Positions 38,624 to 46,263 of a stretch of 64,000 bases of DNA are shown piece after piece (position 1 is the stretch's first letter; each line of letters opens with the position of its first letter). The DNA comes from Erwinia sorbitola. Its GTDB lineage: Bacteria > Pseudomonadota > Gammaproteobacteria > Enterobacterales > Enterobacteriaceae. The DNA is taken from assembly GCF_009738185.1 (NCBI RefSeq), contig NZ_CP046509.1, positions 2,235,501 through 2,299,500 of the forward strand, given 5' to 3'. Below the pieces are notes generated by a model. It was not told the origin of the DNA and ran no database searches. It saw only the letters and a program-made list of their open reading frames with translations. The position numbers were made by a program, and so were the translations under genes.

Positions 38624-38629
38624 TATAAT
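38624..38629 (+). promoter_or_regulatory. -10 element of the qorB-sirTM-macro operon
   Basis: A consensus TATAAT eight bases after the operator and about 75 bases before the first gene. The -35 region is poor and is covered by the operator. Confidence 0.55.
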
Positions 38630-38702
38630 TAGTGCATCACACCAACGCCGAACGCGTCGGCAGCAATATTGTTAGTCAATTTATTTCTAAGAGGAATGCA
38701 TG

Positions 38703-39542
38703 ATGAAAACTATCGCAGTCACAGGTGCAACAGGTCAATTCGGTGCAATCGCTTTAGCAAAACTACAGGAAAAAGGGGCAAAGCCGATTGCCCTGGTGCG
38801 TAACCCGGCAAAAATTTCAGGGGCAGAAGCCCGGGCATTTGATTATTCAAAAGTGGAAGGTCAAGTGGAGGCGCTGCAAGGTGTGGACACGCTCCTTTTA
38901 GTATCAGGTAGTGAAGTAGGGCAGCGCGAAGTGCAACACAAGAACGTGATCGAATCTGCGAAAAAAGCGGGAGTAAAACATATTATTTATACCAGTTTAC
39001 TCGGTGCAACCAATGAAATTACCGTTGGTTTATTAGCAGGCGAACACGTGGCTACCGAACAGGCACTGAAAGAGTCTGGCTTAACCTACACCATTTTGCG
39101 TAATGGCTGGTACACCGAAAACTATACTGCTTCTGTGCAACCTGCATTAGCGTTAAATGCATTTTATGGTTCAGCAAAAGACGGGAAAATTGCCTCTGCA
39201 TTACGTGCTGATTATGCGGAAGCCGCAGCAAACGTTGCACTCGGTGAAGGGCACGAAAATAAAACCTACGAACTGGCCGGTGACAACGCTTACACCCTTA
39301 CGGAGTTAGCGGCAGAAATCAGCAAGCAGTCAGGTAAAGAGATCCCATATGTGGATATTCCAGCGGCAGATTACGAGAGCGCATTGTTAAAAGCGGGGTT
39401 GCCAGAGGGCCTGGCTCACTTACTTGCTCAGGCGGATGTGGATGCCTCAAAAGGGGCGTTATTCTCAACCGACAAAACGCTTTCTCGCCTGCTCGGTCGT
39501 CCAACGCAGGATTTAGCCGTGGCGGTGAAAGCAGCTCTTTAA
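38703..39542 (+). CDS. QorB-like NAD(P)H quinone reductase (NmrA/atypical SDR)
   Basis: 279 residues, start MKTIAVTGATGQFG with the atypical-SDR NADPH motif. It is closely similar to E. coli QorB (YtfG), with LLLVSGSEVGQRE, YTSLLGA, ILRNGWYTENY and DKTLSRLLGRPT. QorB reduces quinones and protects from their redox cycling. Two ATGs lie in tandem; AGAGGA is best spaced for the second. It is the first gene of an operon with the sirtuin (32-base gap) and macrodomain genes. Codon use is AT-rich compared with the region left of 37.9 kb. Confidence 0.88.
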   Translation: MKTIAVTGATGQFGAIALAKLQEKGAKPIALVRNPAKISGAEARAFDYSKVEGQVEALQGVDTLLLVSGSEVGQREVQHKNVIESAKKAGVKHIIYTSLLGATNEITVGLLAGEHVATEQALKESGLTYTILRNGWYTENYTASVQPALALNAFYGSAKDGKIASALRADYAEAAANVALGEGHENKTYELAGDNAYTLTELAAEISKQSGKEIPYVDIPAADYESALLKAGLPEGLAHLLAQADVDASKGALFSTDKTLSRLLGRPTQDLAVAVKAAL

Positions 39543-39574
39543 TTCCAATTGCTCCGATGTAAAAAGGGATCAAC

Positions 39575-40423
39575 ATGGAAAAAAGATTACAGGCGGCTAA
39601 GGCCGCCTTTAAAAATGCAGATTGTGTGCTGATTGGCGCCGGGGCAGGCTTTTCTGCTGCCGCCGGGCTGACCTATTCGAATAAGCGTTTTACCGATAAT
39701 TTCCAGGCGTTTATTCAAAAATACGGTATGACGGATATGTATTCCGCCGGTTTTTACCCATTCCCCAGTGAAGAGGCGAAGTGGGCATACTGGGCGAAAC
39801 ATATCGAGATCAATCGTTTCGCTCCGCCAGCTTTACCGCTGTTTCAAACGCTATTTGAACTGGTTAAAAACAAAAATTATTTTGTGATAACCACCAATGT
39901 AGACGCACAATTTTACAAAACAGGCTTTGCTGCCGAGCGTATTTTCGCCACGCAGGGGGATTACGGTAAATTGCAATGTGCCACTGGCTGCCACAAAACG
40001 CTGTACGATAATGGCGATTTGGTAAAGCAATGGCTCAATCATACTGATTGCAACACCCTGGAAATTCCCACCGAACTTGTTCCGCAATGCCCTAAATGTG
40101 GTGGGAAAATGGCAATGCACCTGCGAATTGACGGCAATTTTGTTGAAAACGCCGAGTGGCACGCAGCGAGCGCTCGTTATGCTGAGTTTGCCCAACAAAG
40201 TTTACACGGGAATACGGTCTATCTCGAATTAGGCGTAGGCTATAACACGCCGGGTATTATCCGTTATCCATTCGAGAAAATGACCTACGATAACCCCGAT
40301 GCCACGCTGGTTCGTATTAACCGCGACGAACCGCAGGGTTTTGCAGAAACCGCTGCTCAAACAGTGGCATTTACCGAAGATCCGAAAATGGTGTTAGAAA
40401 ATTTAATGGAGAACACCAAATGA
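39575..40423 (+). CDS. Class M sirtuin SirTM, protein ADP-ribosyltransferase
   Basis: 282 residues. The NAD-binding loop GAGAGFSAAAG is at 21-31 and TTNVD at 106-110. Where ordinary sirtuins have the catalytic histidine this protein has glutamine (Q127 in TQGDY). The N108-Q127 spacing equals that of the N118-Q137 pair of Staphylococcus aureus SirTM as I recall it. The zinc ribbon is complete (C135, C139, C172, C175). SirTM enzymes ADP-ribosylate a target, in Firmicutes the lipoylated GcvH-L. No GcvH-L gene is near. The stop overlaps the macrodomain gene by four bases, so writer and eraser are coupled. Confidence 0.9.
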   Translation: MEKRLQAAKAAFKNADCVLIGAGAGFSAAAGLTYSNKRFTDNFQAFIQKYGMTDMYSAGFYPFPSEEAKWAYWAKHIEINRFAPPALPLFQTLFELVKNKNYFVITTNVDAQFYKTGFAAERIFATQGDYGKLQCATGCHKTLYDNGDLVKQWLNHTDCNTLEIPTELVPQCPKCGGKMAMHLRIDGNFVENAEWHAASARYAEFAQQSLHGNTVYLELGVGYNTPGIIRYPFEKMTYDNPDATLVRINRDEPQGFAETAAQTVAFTEDPKMVLENLMENTK

Positions 40424-41178
40424 ACAAGAACGCGCAACTGAGCCGTATGATTTCCTTGCTCGCCCCAGGTTATACACAGCCTGATAGCGTGACGGAAAAA
40501 CGCCAACTTTTGCGAGCCTTGATGAACGTTTGGCGGCCTGAACAGCCGATCTCCACAGAATTTCTTCATCTGCAAGACGAGTTTTTACAACAGGAGTTGA
40601 TGGAAAAAGGCATCGTGGATCTCACTGATCTCACGCCTGTTGAGCCACAAATTTACCTGTGGCAAGGCGATATAACTCGTCTAAAAGTGGGGGCAATCGT
40701 CAATGCTGCAAACAGCCAAATGCTGGGCTGTTTCTATCCATTGCACGCTTGTATCGACAACGCTATTCACTCAGCATCTGGTTTACAACTCCGTCAGAAT
40801 TGCTGGGAAATTATGCAGAAACAAGGAGTTACCGAACCCACAGGCAAAGCAAAAATTACTCCTGGGTTCAACTTGCCTGCTGATTATATTTTACATACCG
40901 TTGGCCCGATTATAAGCGGTGAATTAACTGAAGAAGATTGTAAATTATTGGCAGAGTGTTACCGCTCGTGCCTTGAGTTAGCCAAAGAGAAGGGCGTGCA
41001 GTCGGTGGCATTTTGTTGCATCAGCACAGGCGAGTTCCGCTTCCCCAACGAAGCCGCCGCCGAAATAGCTGTCCGCACTGTGCGAGATTTTCTGCAAAAT
41101 AACCCACAGATGAGGGTGATTTTTAACGTGTTTAAAGAGATCGATTTGCAGATCTATCAGAAGTTATTAGGGAAATGA
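40420..41178 (+). CDS. Zinc-dependent macrodomain ADP-ribose hydrolase
   Basis: 252 residues with an N-terminal helical extension of about 75 residues and a macrodomain. The ADP-ribose-binding parts are WQGDIT (81-86) and AIVNAANS (92-99). GCFYPLHACIDN (103-114) is the signature of the zinc-containing macrodomains linked to SirTM, with C104, H109 and C111 as probable ligands. It is expected to remove the ADP-ribose put on by the neighbouring sirtuin. The reading is translationally coupled to the sirtuin and ends the operon. Confidence 0.9.
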   Translation: MNKNAQLSRMISLLAPGYTQPDSVTEKRQLLRALMNVWRPEQPISTEFLHLQDEFLQQELMEKGIVDLTDLTPVEPQIYLWQGDITRLKVGAIVNAANSQMLGCFYPLHACIDNAIHSASGLQLRQNCWEIMQKQGVTEPTGKAKITPGFNLPADYILHTVGPIISGELTEEDCKLLAECYRSCLELAKEKGVQSVAFCCISTGEFRFPNEAAAEIAVRTVRDFLQNNPQMRVIFNVFKEIDLQIYQKLLGK

Positions 41179-41219
41179 GAAGATTTTTGTAAACTCTCCT
41201 GACTTACTAATTTGTTTGT

Positions 41220-41236
41220 ACTTATAAAAAGTAAGT
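41220..41236. promoter_or_regulatory. Predicted HxlR operator, site 3 (esterase promoter)
   Basis: ACTTATAAAAAGTAAGT, 45 bases before the esterase start. Not only the 17-mer but also the upstream flank (TTTGTNTGTACTT) resembles site 2, so the two promoters look related by descent. Confidence 0.65.
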
Positions 41237-41280
41237 TTAACCATTAGGATAATGCTAATTTCAAGTTGAGGAGCCTTACA

Positions 41281-42258
41281 ATGAAAAAATTAGCGGCGTG
41301 TTTTACTGCCGGTATATTGGCAATGTGTATGAACACTATAGCTATGGCAAGCGAACCGTCTGCCAATATGGATTCGTTGCGTGAAATGATGAGCAAAATG
41401 CCGCCAGTGAATACGCAGGGAGCTATTTCCAAATGGCTCGACGTGCCTTATGCGAACCAGTCAGATGCACAAAAATTAGATATCTATCTGCCCACTGAAG
41501 GTAAGGCTCCTTACCCAGCGATCATTGCTATTCATGGCGGAGGTTTTGTTTTTGGCGATAAAGGCACGAGCGAAGTGAACGCCCCAATGACAGGGCTGAA
41601 ACGTGGCTATGCGGTAGTGTCGATCAACTATCGCCTGGCGGGCGAGGCCGTTTTTCCTGCGGCAGTTTATGATGTAAAGGCAGCAGTGCGTTTTGTTAAA
41701 GCAAATGCGGAAAAATATGGCTTAGATCCAAACCGGATCGTCGCGTGGGGTGATTCCGCAGGGGCAAACTTAGCATCAATGCTTGGTACAACGGCCGGCA
41801 ATCCTGCTTTGGAAGATTTAACTCAAGGCAATGCTGAACAAAGTAGTCGGGTTAATGCCGTGGTCAATTTCTTTGGCCCAACCGATTTTTCAGTGATGGA
41901 TGCTCAGTTCAAAGCAAGCGGTAAAAAACCTCTACAAATTCACAATGCAGCGGATTCGGGTGAGTCGCAATATATGGGGGTGCAAATCAGTAAAATCCCT
42001 AATTTAGTAAAATTTGCCAATCCGCAAAGCTATATTTCAAAGGATACCGTACCATTTTTCCTGATGAATGGTTCGGAAGATCCCATTGTGCCAACCCAAC
42101 AAAGCGAAGATTTTGCCAAAGCTTTGCAAGCCGTGATTGGCGAAGACAAAGTTACCTATGTTCAGCTCCAGGGGGCAGGGCACGGCACTGCCGAATTTGA
42201 GGAAAAAGAAAATTTAGATAAAGTGTTCCAGTTTCTTGATAAACAACTTAAACGCTAA
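41281..42258 (+). CDS. Secreted alpha/beta hydrolase (HSL-type esterase)
   Basis: 325 residues from the ATG at 41281. A signal peptide (about 23 residues ending AMAS) directs it to the periplasm. The oxyanion motif HGGG is at 85-88, the nucleophile serine S159 is in GDSAG, and the aspartate (SEDPIVP) and histidine (GAGHGT) complete the triad. It shares the low-GC codon use and the operator of the QorR-like regulator, so it belongs to the same regulon though transcribed on its own. Its substrate is unknown. Confidence 0.85.
   Translation: MKKLAACFTAGILAMCMNTIAMASEPSANMDSLREMMSKMPPVNTQGAISKWLDVPYANQSDAQKLDIYLPTEGKAPYPAIIAIHGGGFVFGDKGTSEVNAPMTGLKRGYAVVSINYRLAGEAVFPAAVYDVKAAVRFVKANAEKYGLDPNRIVAWGDSAGANLASMLGTTAGNPALEDLTQGNAEQSSRVNAVVNFFGPTDFSVMDAQFKASGKKPLQIHNAADSGESQYMGVQISKIPNLVKFANPQSYISKDTVPFFLMNGSEDPIVPTQQSEDFAKALQAVIGEDKVTYVQLQGAGHGTAEFEEKENLDKVFQFLDKQLKR
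42173..42180 (+). other. FtsK-orienting octamer (KOPS)
   Basis: GGGCAGGG on the plus strand, inside the esterase gene, pointing toward dif. Confidence 0.5.
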
Positions 42259-42304
42259 ATTTATCTCAGATTAGAGTTTTGACTGAATAATTCAGATGTA
42301 ATAC

Positions 42305-42339
42305 AGCGGCAGGCATCAACACCCATAGATGCTGCCGCT
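42305..42339. terminator. Convergent terminator hairpin
   Basis: AGCGGCAGGCATC (42305-42317) pairs with GATGCTGCCGCT (42328-42339) with one bulged G. It lies between the esterase and the YhcN-type gene and marks the right edge of the low-GC block. Confidence 0.65.
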
Positions 42340-42397
42340 GGTTAGTTTATGGCTCGTCAGTGAGGCTACTTTAGAGACAGTTATATAGATTCAGGTG

Positions 42398-42649
42398 CTA
42401 TTTATATATCTCTGCAATACCGTGCAGTTTGTTATTACCTGCCGTCGACAGAATTTTGAATGATGTTGCGCCTTGCTCTTTAGCCTTACGAGAGAGGGCA
42501 CTCGATAAATCATCAAGCGTATAGGCACTGCTGGCTGAGACTACACCCATCTTTTCTTTCCCATCTGCATGATTAATTTCCTGAGCGGCAGAGGCAGCAT
42601 TCACTGAAATGAAGCCCATAACCAATGTAGTAATAAGTAGTTTTTTCAT
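42398..42649 (-). CDS. YhcN/BhsA/McbA-family periplasmic stress peptide
   Basis: 83 residues with a clear signal peptide (MKKLLITTLVMGFISVNAASA) and a DUF1471 domain: MGVVSASSAYTLDDLSSALSRKA followed by ATSFKILSTAGNNKLHGIAEIYK. Members respond to acid, peroxide, chlorine or metals and affect envelope permeability and biofilm. AGGTACC-like bases precede the ATG. Confidence 0.85.
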   Translation of the reverse strand: MKKLLITTLVMGFISVNAASAAQEINHADGKEKMGVVSASSAYTLDDLSSALSRKAKEQGATSFKILSTAGNNKLHGIAEIYK

Positions 42650-42863
42650 ATCTGGTACCTCATTTAAAAATATATTTCAAACTGGATTTGTATCAGGAGT
42701 AACCTCCTCCATCTGTATGTTCAAATATACAGGCCTAAGCTGTCATGAGGATGACCGCTATATGACAAAGTTGTCAGTGTTTTTGATTAGTGTTTTTTTA
42801 AATACAGGTTCAGAACGTTAATAATGCACTCAGGTTATTCACACATAGGCATATTGTTTATGT

Positions 42864-43096
42864 CTAAAATACCATCATTTTCTGCGAATCATCAGCCCGC
42901 AGGTTTGCAAACAGTGGCGTAATATCCTGCTGTGCTGCGCCTCGTTCAGCCACCAGCCCGAACGTTTTATTTTTTGCCTCGTCTTCACTTTGCGCTTATT
43001 TCTGACCAGCGCTACGGGCTGATGTCCCATTTCAATAGCGGTATTCACGACATGAAGACCTGTACTCCCTGTCGCGCCTGCAACGAGTATTTTTAT
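42864..43096 (-). pseudogene. NmrA-type oxidoreductase pseudogene with a large internal deletion
   Basis: Reading leftward from 43096, the frame gives IKILVAGATGSTGLHVVN and continues to LVRNKRKVK, a textbook NAD(P)-binding N-terminus. AGAAGG stands six bases before an ATA where the ATG should be. After a frame change the remaining bases encode TFGLVAERGAAQQDITPLF and end at a TAG (42864-42866), which reads like the C-terminus of the same family. Roughly 200 codons are missing. Divergent to the LysR gene, so it was probably its former target. Confidence 0.7.
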
Positions 43097-43244
43097 GATA
43101 AACCTTCTGATAATTCAGACTTATTTTCGCTAAGTTCAGAATATCAATTATCATTATTGTCCGTAATAAGGCTAAAATGATTGTGTCTATGAACACCCTT
43201 CATGAGTGTGTGATGAAGGGAATGCCCCCATAAGGAAATCGCCG

Positions 43245-44138
43245 ATGCTCAAAGAAAACTTCAACGAACTGCAAATCTTTCTTGTGGTCGCGAGGGAGCG
43301 AAGTTTTACCAAAGCAGCGGGTAAACTGGGTGTTTCTCAGTCAGCCCTCAGCCACGCGATCAAGGCCCTGGAGGAAAGGCTGAATATCCGCCTTCTGACC
43401 CGCACGACCCGAAGCGTGGCCCCCACAGAAGCCGGTGAGAGGATTATTGCCTGCCTTGAACCTCGTATTGCCGATCTTGAACAGGAACTGGAATCGCTGG
43501 TTCAACTGAACGGCACAGCCTCCGGCAATATTCGCTTATCTGCCGGAGAGCACGCTGCGCGAAGTCTGGTGTGGCCGAAGTTAAAACCTTTCCTCAGGGA
43601 ATATCCGGAAATCAAAGTTGAACTGGTGGTTGATAACGGTTTTGTCGATATTGTTGAGGGGCGTTTTGATGCCGGGATCCGCCTGGGTGAAAGTGTGGAA
43701 AAGGACATGATTGCGGTAAGAATTGGGCCGGATATGAGAATGGCCGTAGTGGGAGCACCATCTTATTTCTCTGCAAATCCTGCACCTGAAACGCCGCACG
43801 AGCTACAAAATCACCGGTGCATCAATATGCGCCTGCCGACTGCCGGAGGGCTTTATCACTGGGAGTTTGAGAAGGAAGGAAAGCCGTTAAGGGTCAGAGT
43901 GGAAGGGCAGGTGACGTTTAATTTGCAGGCAGAAAGGATTGATGCGGCGTTATCCGGTTTTGGCATCGCCTGTATACCTGAAGACAGAGTGCTGGATTAT
44001 ATAAAGTCAGGAGAGCTTATTCAGGTTTTGCAGGACTGGTGTCCGTCTTTCCCCGGATATTATCTTTACTACCCGAGCCGTAAACAGCATCCGCCCGCTT
44101 TCGCGCTGATGATCGATGCACTTCGCTACGCAGAATAA
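43245..44138 (+). CDS. LysR-family transcriptional regulator
   Basis: 297 residues from the ATG at 43245, preceded by AAGGA; an upstream GTG at 43206 is less likely. N-terminal helix-turn-helix in RSFTKAAGKLGVSQSALSHA, followed by a typical effector domain. It resembles the YafC/PgrR group that often neighbours aldo/keto reductase and SDR genes. It is divergent from the broken NmrA gene and convergent with two aldo/keto reductases. Confidence 0.88.
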   Translation: MLKENFNELQIFLVVARERSFTKAAGKLGVSQSALSHAIKALEERLNIRLLTRTTRSVAPTEAGERIIACLEPRIADLEQELESLVQLNGTASGNIRLSAGEHAARSLVWPKLKPFLREYPEIKVELVVDNGFVDIVEGRFDAGIRLGESVEKDMIAVRIGPDMRMAVVGAPSYFSANPAPETPHELQNHRCINMRLPTAGGLYHWEFEKEGKPLRVRVEGQVTFNLQAERIDAALSGFGIACIPEDRVLDYIKSGELIQVLQDWCPSFPGYYLYYPSRKQHPPAFALMIDALRYAE

Positions 44139-44164
44139 TGGGTCCGCTTTACGCTGCGGACCCA
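44139..44164. terminator. Convergent terminator hairpin
   Basis: TGGGTCCGC (44139-44147) pairs perfectly with GCGGACCCA (44156-44164). It lies between the LysR gene and the aldo/keto reductase. Confidence 0.7.
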
Positions 44165-44172
44165 TCCGGGTA

Positions 44173-45162
44173 TTAACGGCCTACGCGAGCCTGGTGCTCG
44201 GGAGAGTAACGTTCGCCGACGACTTTAATGGTTTCAAGCGCCTGGGTTATCTGCCGTGAGTCATCCTGCGAAAGGATGATGTCGGCAGCCCCCAGGTTTT
44301 CCTCCAGCCGGTGTAGTTTGGTGGTACCAGGAATAGGAGCAATCCACGGTTTTTGTGCCAGCAGCCACGCCAGCGCGATTTGCGCAGACGTCACGCCTTT
44401 CTCTGCCGCCAGTTCACCCAGCAACGAGACCAGCTTTTCATTGGCTTCAATCGCCTGTTCGGCGAAACGTGGCACGGTGCTGCGGTAATCATCCTTGCCA
44501 AAAGTGGTTCCTGGTTTAATTGATCCCGTCAGGAAGCCCTTACCTAATGGGCTGAAGGGCACAAAACCAATGCCCAGTTCCTCCAGCAACGGCAGGATCT
44601 CCTGCTCAGGTTCGCGCCACCACAGGGAGTATTCGCTTTGCAGCGCAGTGACCGGTTGTACGGCATGCGCGCGACGAATGGTTTGCGCACCTGCTTCGGA
44701 CAGTCCGAAATGTTTGACCTTGCCTTCCGCGATGAGGTCTTTTACGGTTCCCGCGACATCTTCAATGGGGACATCCGGATCGACACGGTGTTGATATAGC
44801 AGGTCAATGACATCAGTCTTAAGACGGCGTAATGATCCTTCCACAGCTTCACGGATATGCTCCGGACGGCTGTTTAAAACCTGCTGCTTGTTGTCCGTAC
44901 CGAAGGTAAAACCAAACTTGGTGGCAATGACCACACGGTCACGAAACGGTTTTAAGGCTTCGCCTACAACCTCTTCATTAAGGAAGGGGCCATACACTTC
45001 AGCGGTATCGAAGAAGGTGACTCCACGTTCTACCGCTGCGCGGATGAGCTCGATAGCCTGACGGGTTTCGGTCGCCGGGCCGTAGCCGTGGCTTAAGCCC
45101 ATGCAGCCGAGCCCAAGGGCGGAAACTTCAAGTCCGGATTGACCCAGATAACGTTTTTGCAT
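44173..45162 (-). CDS. Aldo/keto reductase (AKR13-like)
   Basis: 329-residue NADPH-dependent barrel enzyme. It has GLGCMGLSHGYG, FFDTAEVYGP (catalytic tyrosine), the lysine in VIATKFGF, and LYQHRVDPDVPIEDVAG. Such enzymes reduce aldehydes and dicarbonyls in the cytoplasm. It follows a second, unrelated-subfamily reductase by 26 bases, so both form one unit. It is a paralogue of the exported reductase at 54.7 kb. Confidence 0.88.
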   Translation of the reverse strand: MQKRYLGQSGLEVSALGLGCMGLSHGYGPATETRQAIELIRAAVERGVTFFDTAEVYGPFLNEEVVGEALKPFRDRVVIATKFGFTFGTDNKQQVLNSRPEHIREAVEGSLRRLKTDVIDLLYQHRVDPDVPIEDVAGTVKDLIAEGKVKHFGLSEAGAQTIRRAHAVQPVTALQSEYSLWWREPEQEILPLLEELGIGFVPFSPLGKGFLTGSIKPGTTFGKDDYRSTVPRFAEQAIEANEKLVSLLGELAAEKGVTSAQIALAWLLAQKPWIAPIPGTTKLHRLEENLGAADIILSQDDSRQITQALETIKVVGERYSPEHQARVGR

Positions 45163-45188
45163 TGAATGAATACCTCTTTTATCGCGAC

Positions 45189-46040
45189 TTAAACATCAAG
45201 TTTGCGGCCAGTCAGCCATTCCACCATCGCCGGGTCACGGTGAGAGAAGAAGGCGCTGGTTGCGGTGTCGAGGGCAGCAATTTGCAGCATATCCTCAGAG
45301 CTGAGTTCAAAATCGAGAATGTTGATGTTCTCTTCCATGCGTTCTTTGCGCACCGATTTCGCCAGTGAAACGATGCCTCGCTGGAAGATCCAACGCAGTA
45401 CAACCTGACCCACGCTTTTTCCATACTTCTGACCAATTGCCGTTAACACCGGGTGCTGGAAGAGACCATTTCTCCCCTCGGCAAATGGGGCCCAGGCTTC
45501 CGGCTGAATGCCACGGCTGTGATTCCATGGAACGGCATGCAGCTGCTGATTGAAGGGGTTAACTTCAATCTGGTTTACCGCAGGGGCTACTTTGTTGAAG
45601 GCGATAAGGTCGGCAAGTCGGTCAGGATGGAAGTTGCTGACGCCAATAGCGCGAATTTTGCCTGCCTGTTGCAGTTCTTCCATAGCACGCCAGGCCCCAT
45701 GGACATCGCCGTAAGGCTGATGAATCAGGTACAGGTCAACGTAATCAAGTTGCAGCCGATTCAGGGAGCGTTCGAACTGTGCTTTAGCGCCTTCGTAATT
45801 GGTATCCTGCAGCCACAGTTTGGTGGTGACAAAGAGTTCGTTACGGGCGATGCCGGTCTGTTTCAGAGCGTTCCCGACCTGGGTTTCATTCTGGTAAGAC
45901 GCGGCGGTATCGATCAGGCGGTATCCCGTGTCGATGGCGTCAATAACGGCTCTTTCGCATTCGGCAGCATCCGTCATCTGGAAGACACCAAAGCCCAGCA
46001 GGGGCATTTCAATACCGTTGTTCAATTTTACAGTTTGCAT
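45189..46040 (-). CDS. Aldo/keto reductase (DkgA-like)
   Basis: 283 residues from the ATG at 46040 (AAGGATAACGTC upstream); the longer frame from 46082 is not preferred. Motifs GFGVFQM, RLIDTAASYQNE (catalytic tyrosine), VTTKLWLQD (lysine), LIHQPYG (histidine region), GVSNF and EVNPFNQQ are typical of the DkgA/DkgB group. Probable function: NADPH-dependent reduction of methylglyoxal-like aldehydes. It is the first gene of a two-gene unit. Confidence 0.88.
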   Translation of the reverse strand: MQTVKLNNGIEMPLLGFGVFQMTDAAECERAVIDAIDTGYRLIDTAASYQNETQVGNALKQTGIARNELFVTTKLWLQDTNYEGAKAQFERSLNRLQLDYVDLYLIHQPYGDVHGAWRAMEELQQAGKIRAIGVSNFHPDRLADLIAFNKVAPAVNQIEVNPFNQQLHAVPWNHSRGIQPEAWAPFAEGRNGLFQHPVLTAIGQKYGKSVGQVVLRWIFQRGIVSLAKSVRKERMEENINILDFELSSEDMLQIAALDTATSAFFSHRDPAMVEWLTGRKLDV

Positions 46041-46263
46041 GACGTTATCCTTCAGCTGTTGTCCAGTAAAAGCATAACGCAAAGTGATTTATTCGATTAG
46101 ATGGGGTAATTAGCTAGGGTTTATTAGATGTGTTCATTAATTTAGAAGGGGGAGAAGGTCGGCTATGTGCCAATAGCGGAACACACTAATGCTGCTGTAC
46201 AGGGGCTGACTCATTTCCTCCTCCACTTTCATCCCGTTATACTGTGAAAAAAAGGAGGTAGGC

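Noticed and set aside
43205..43245. GTG at 43206 as the LysR start
   Set aside because: The ATG at 43245 has a well-placed AAGGA and gives the usual LysR N-terminus; the extra 13 residues look non-coding.
46137..46260. Minus-strand frame containing FRYWHIAD before the Mrr-like gene
   Set aside because: This peptide turns up in many short spurious annotations; there is no start signal and it overlaps the promoter and ribosome site of the real gene.
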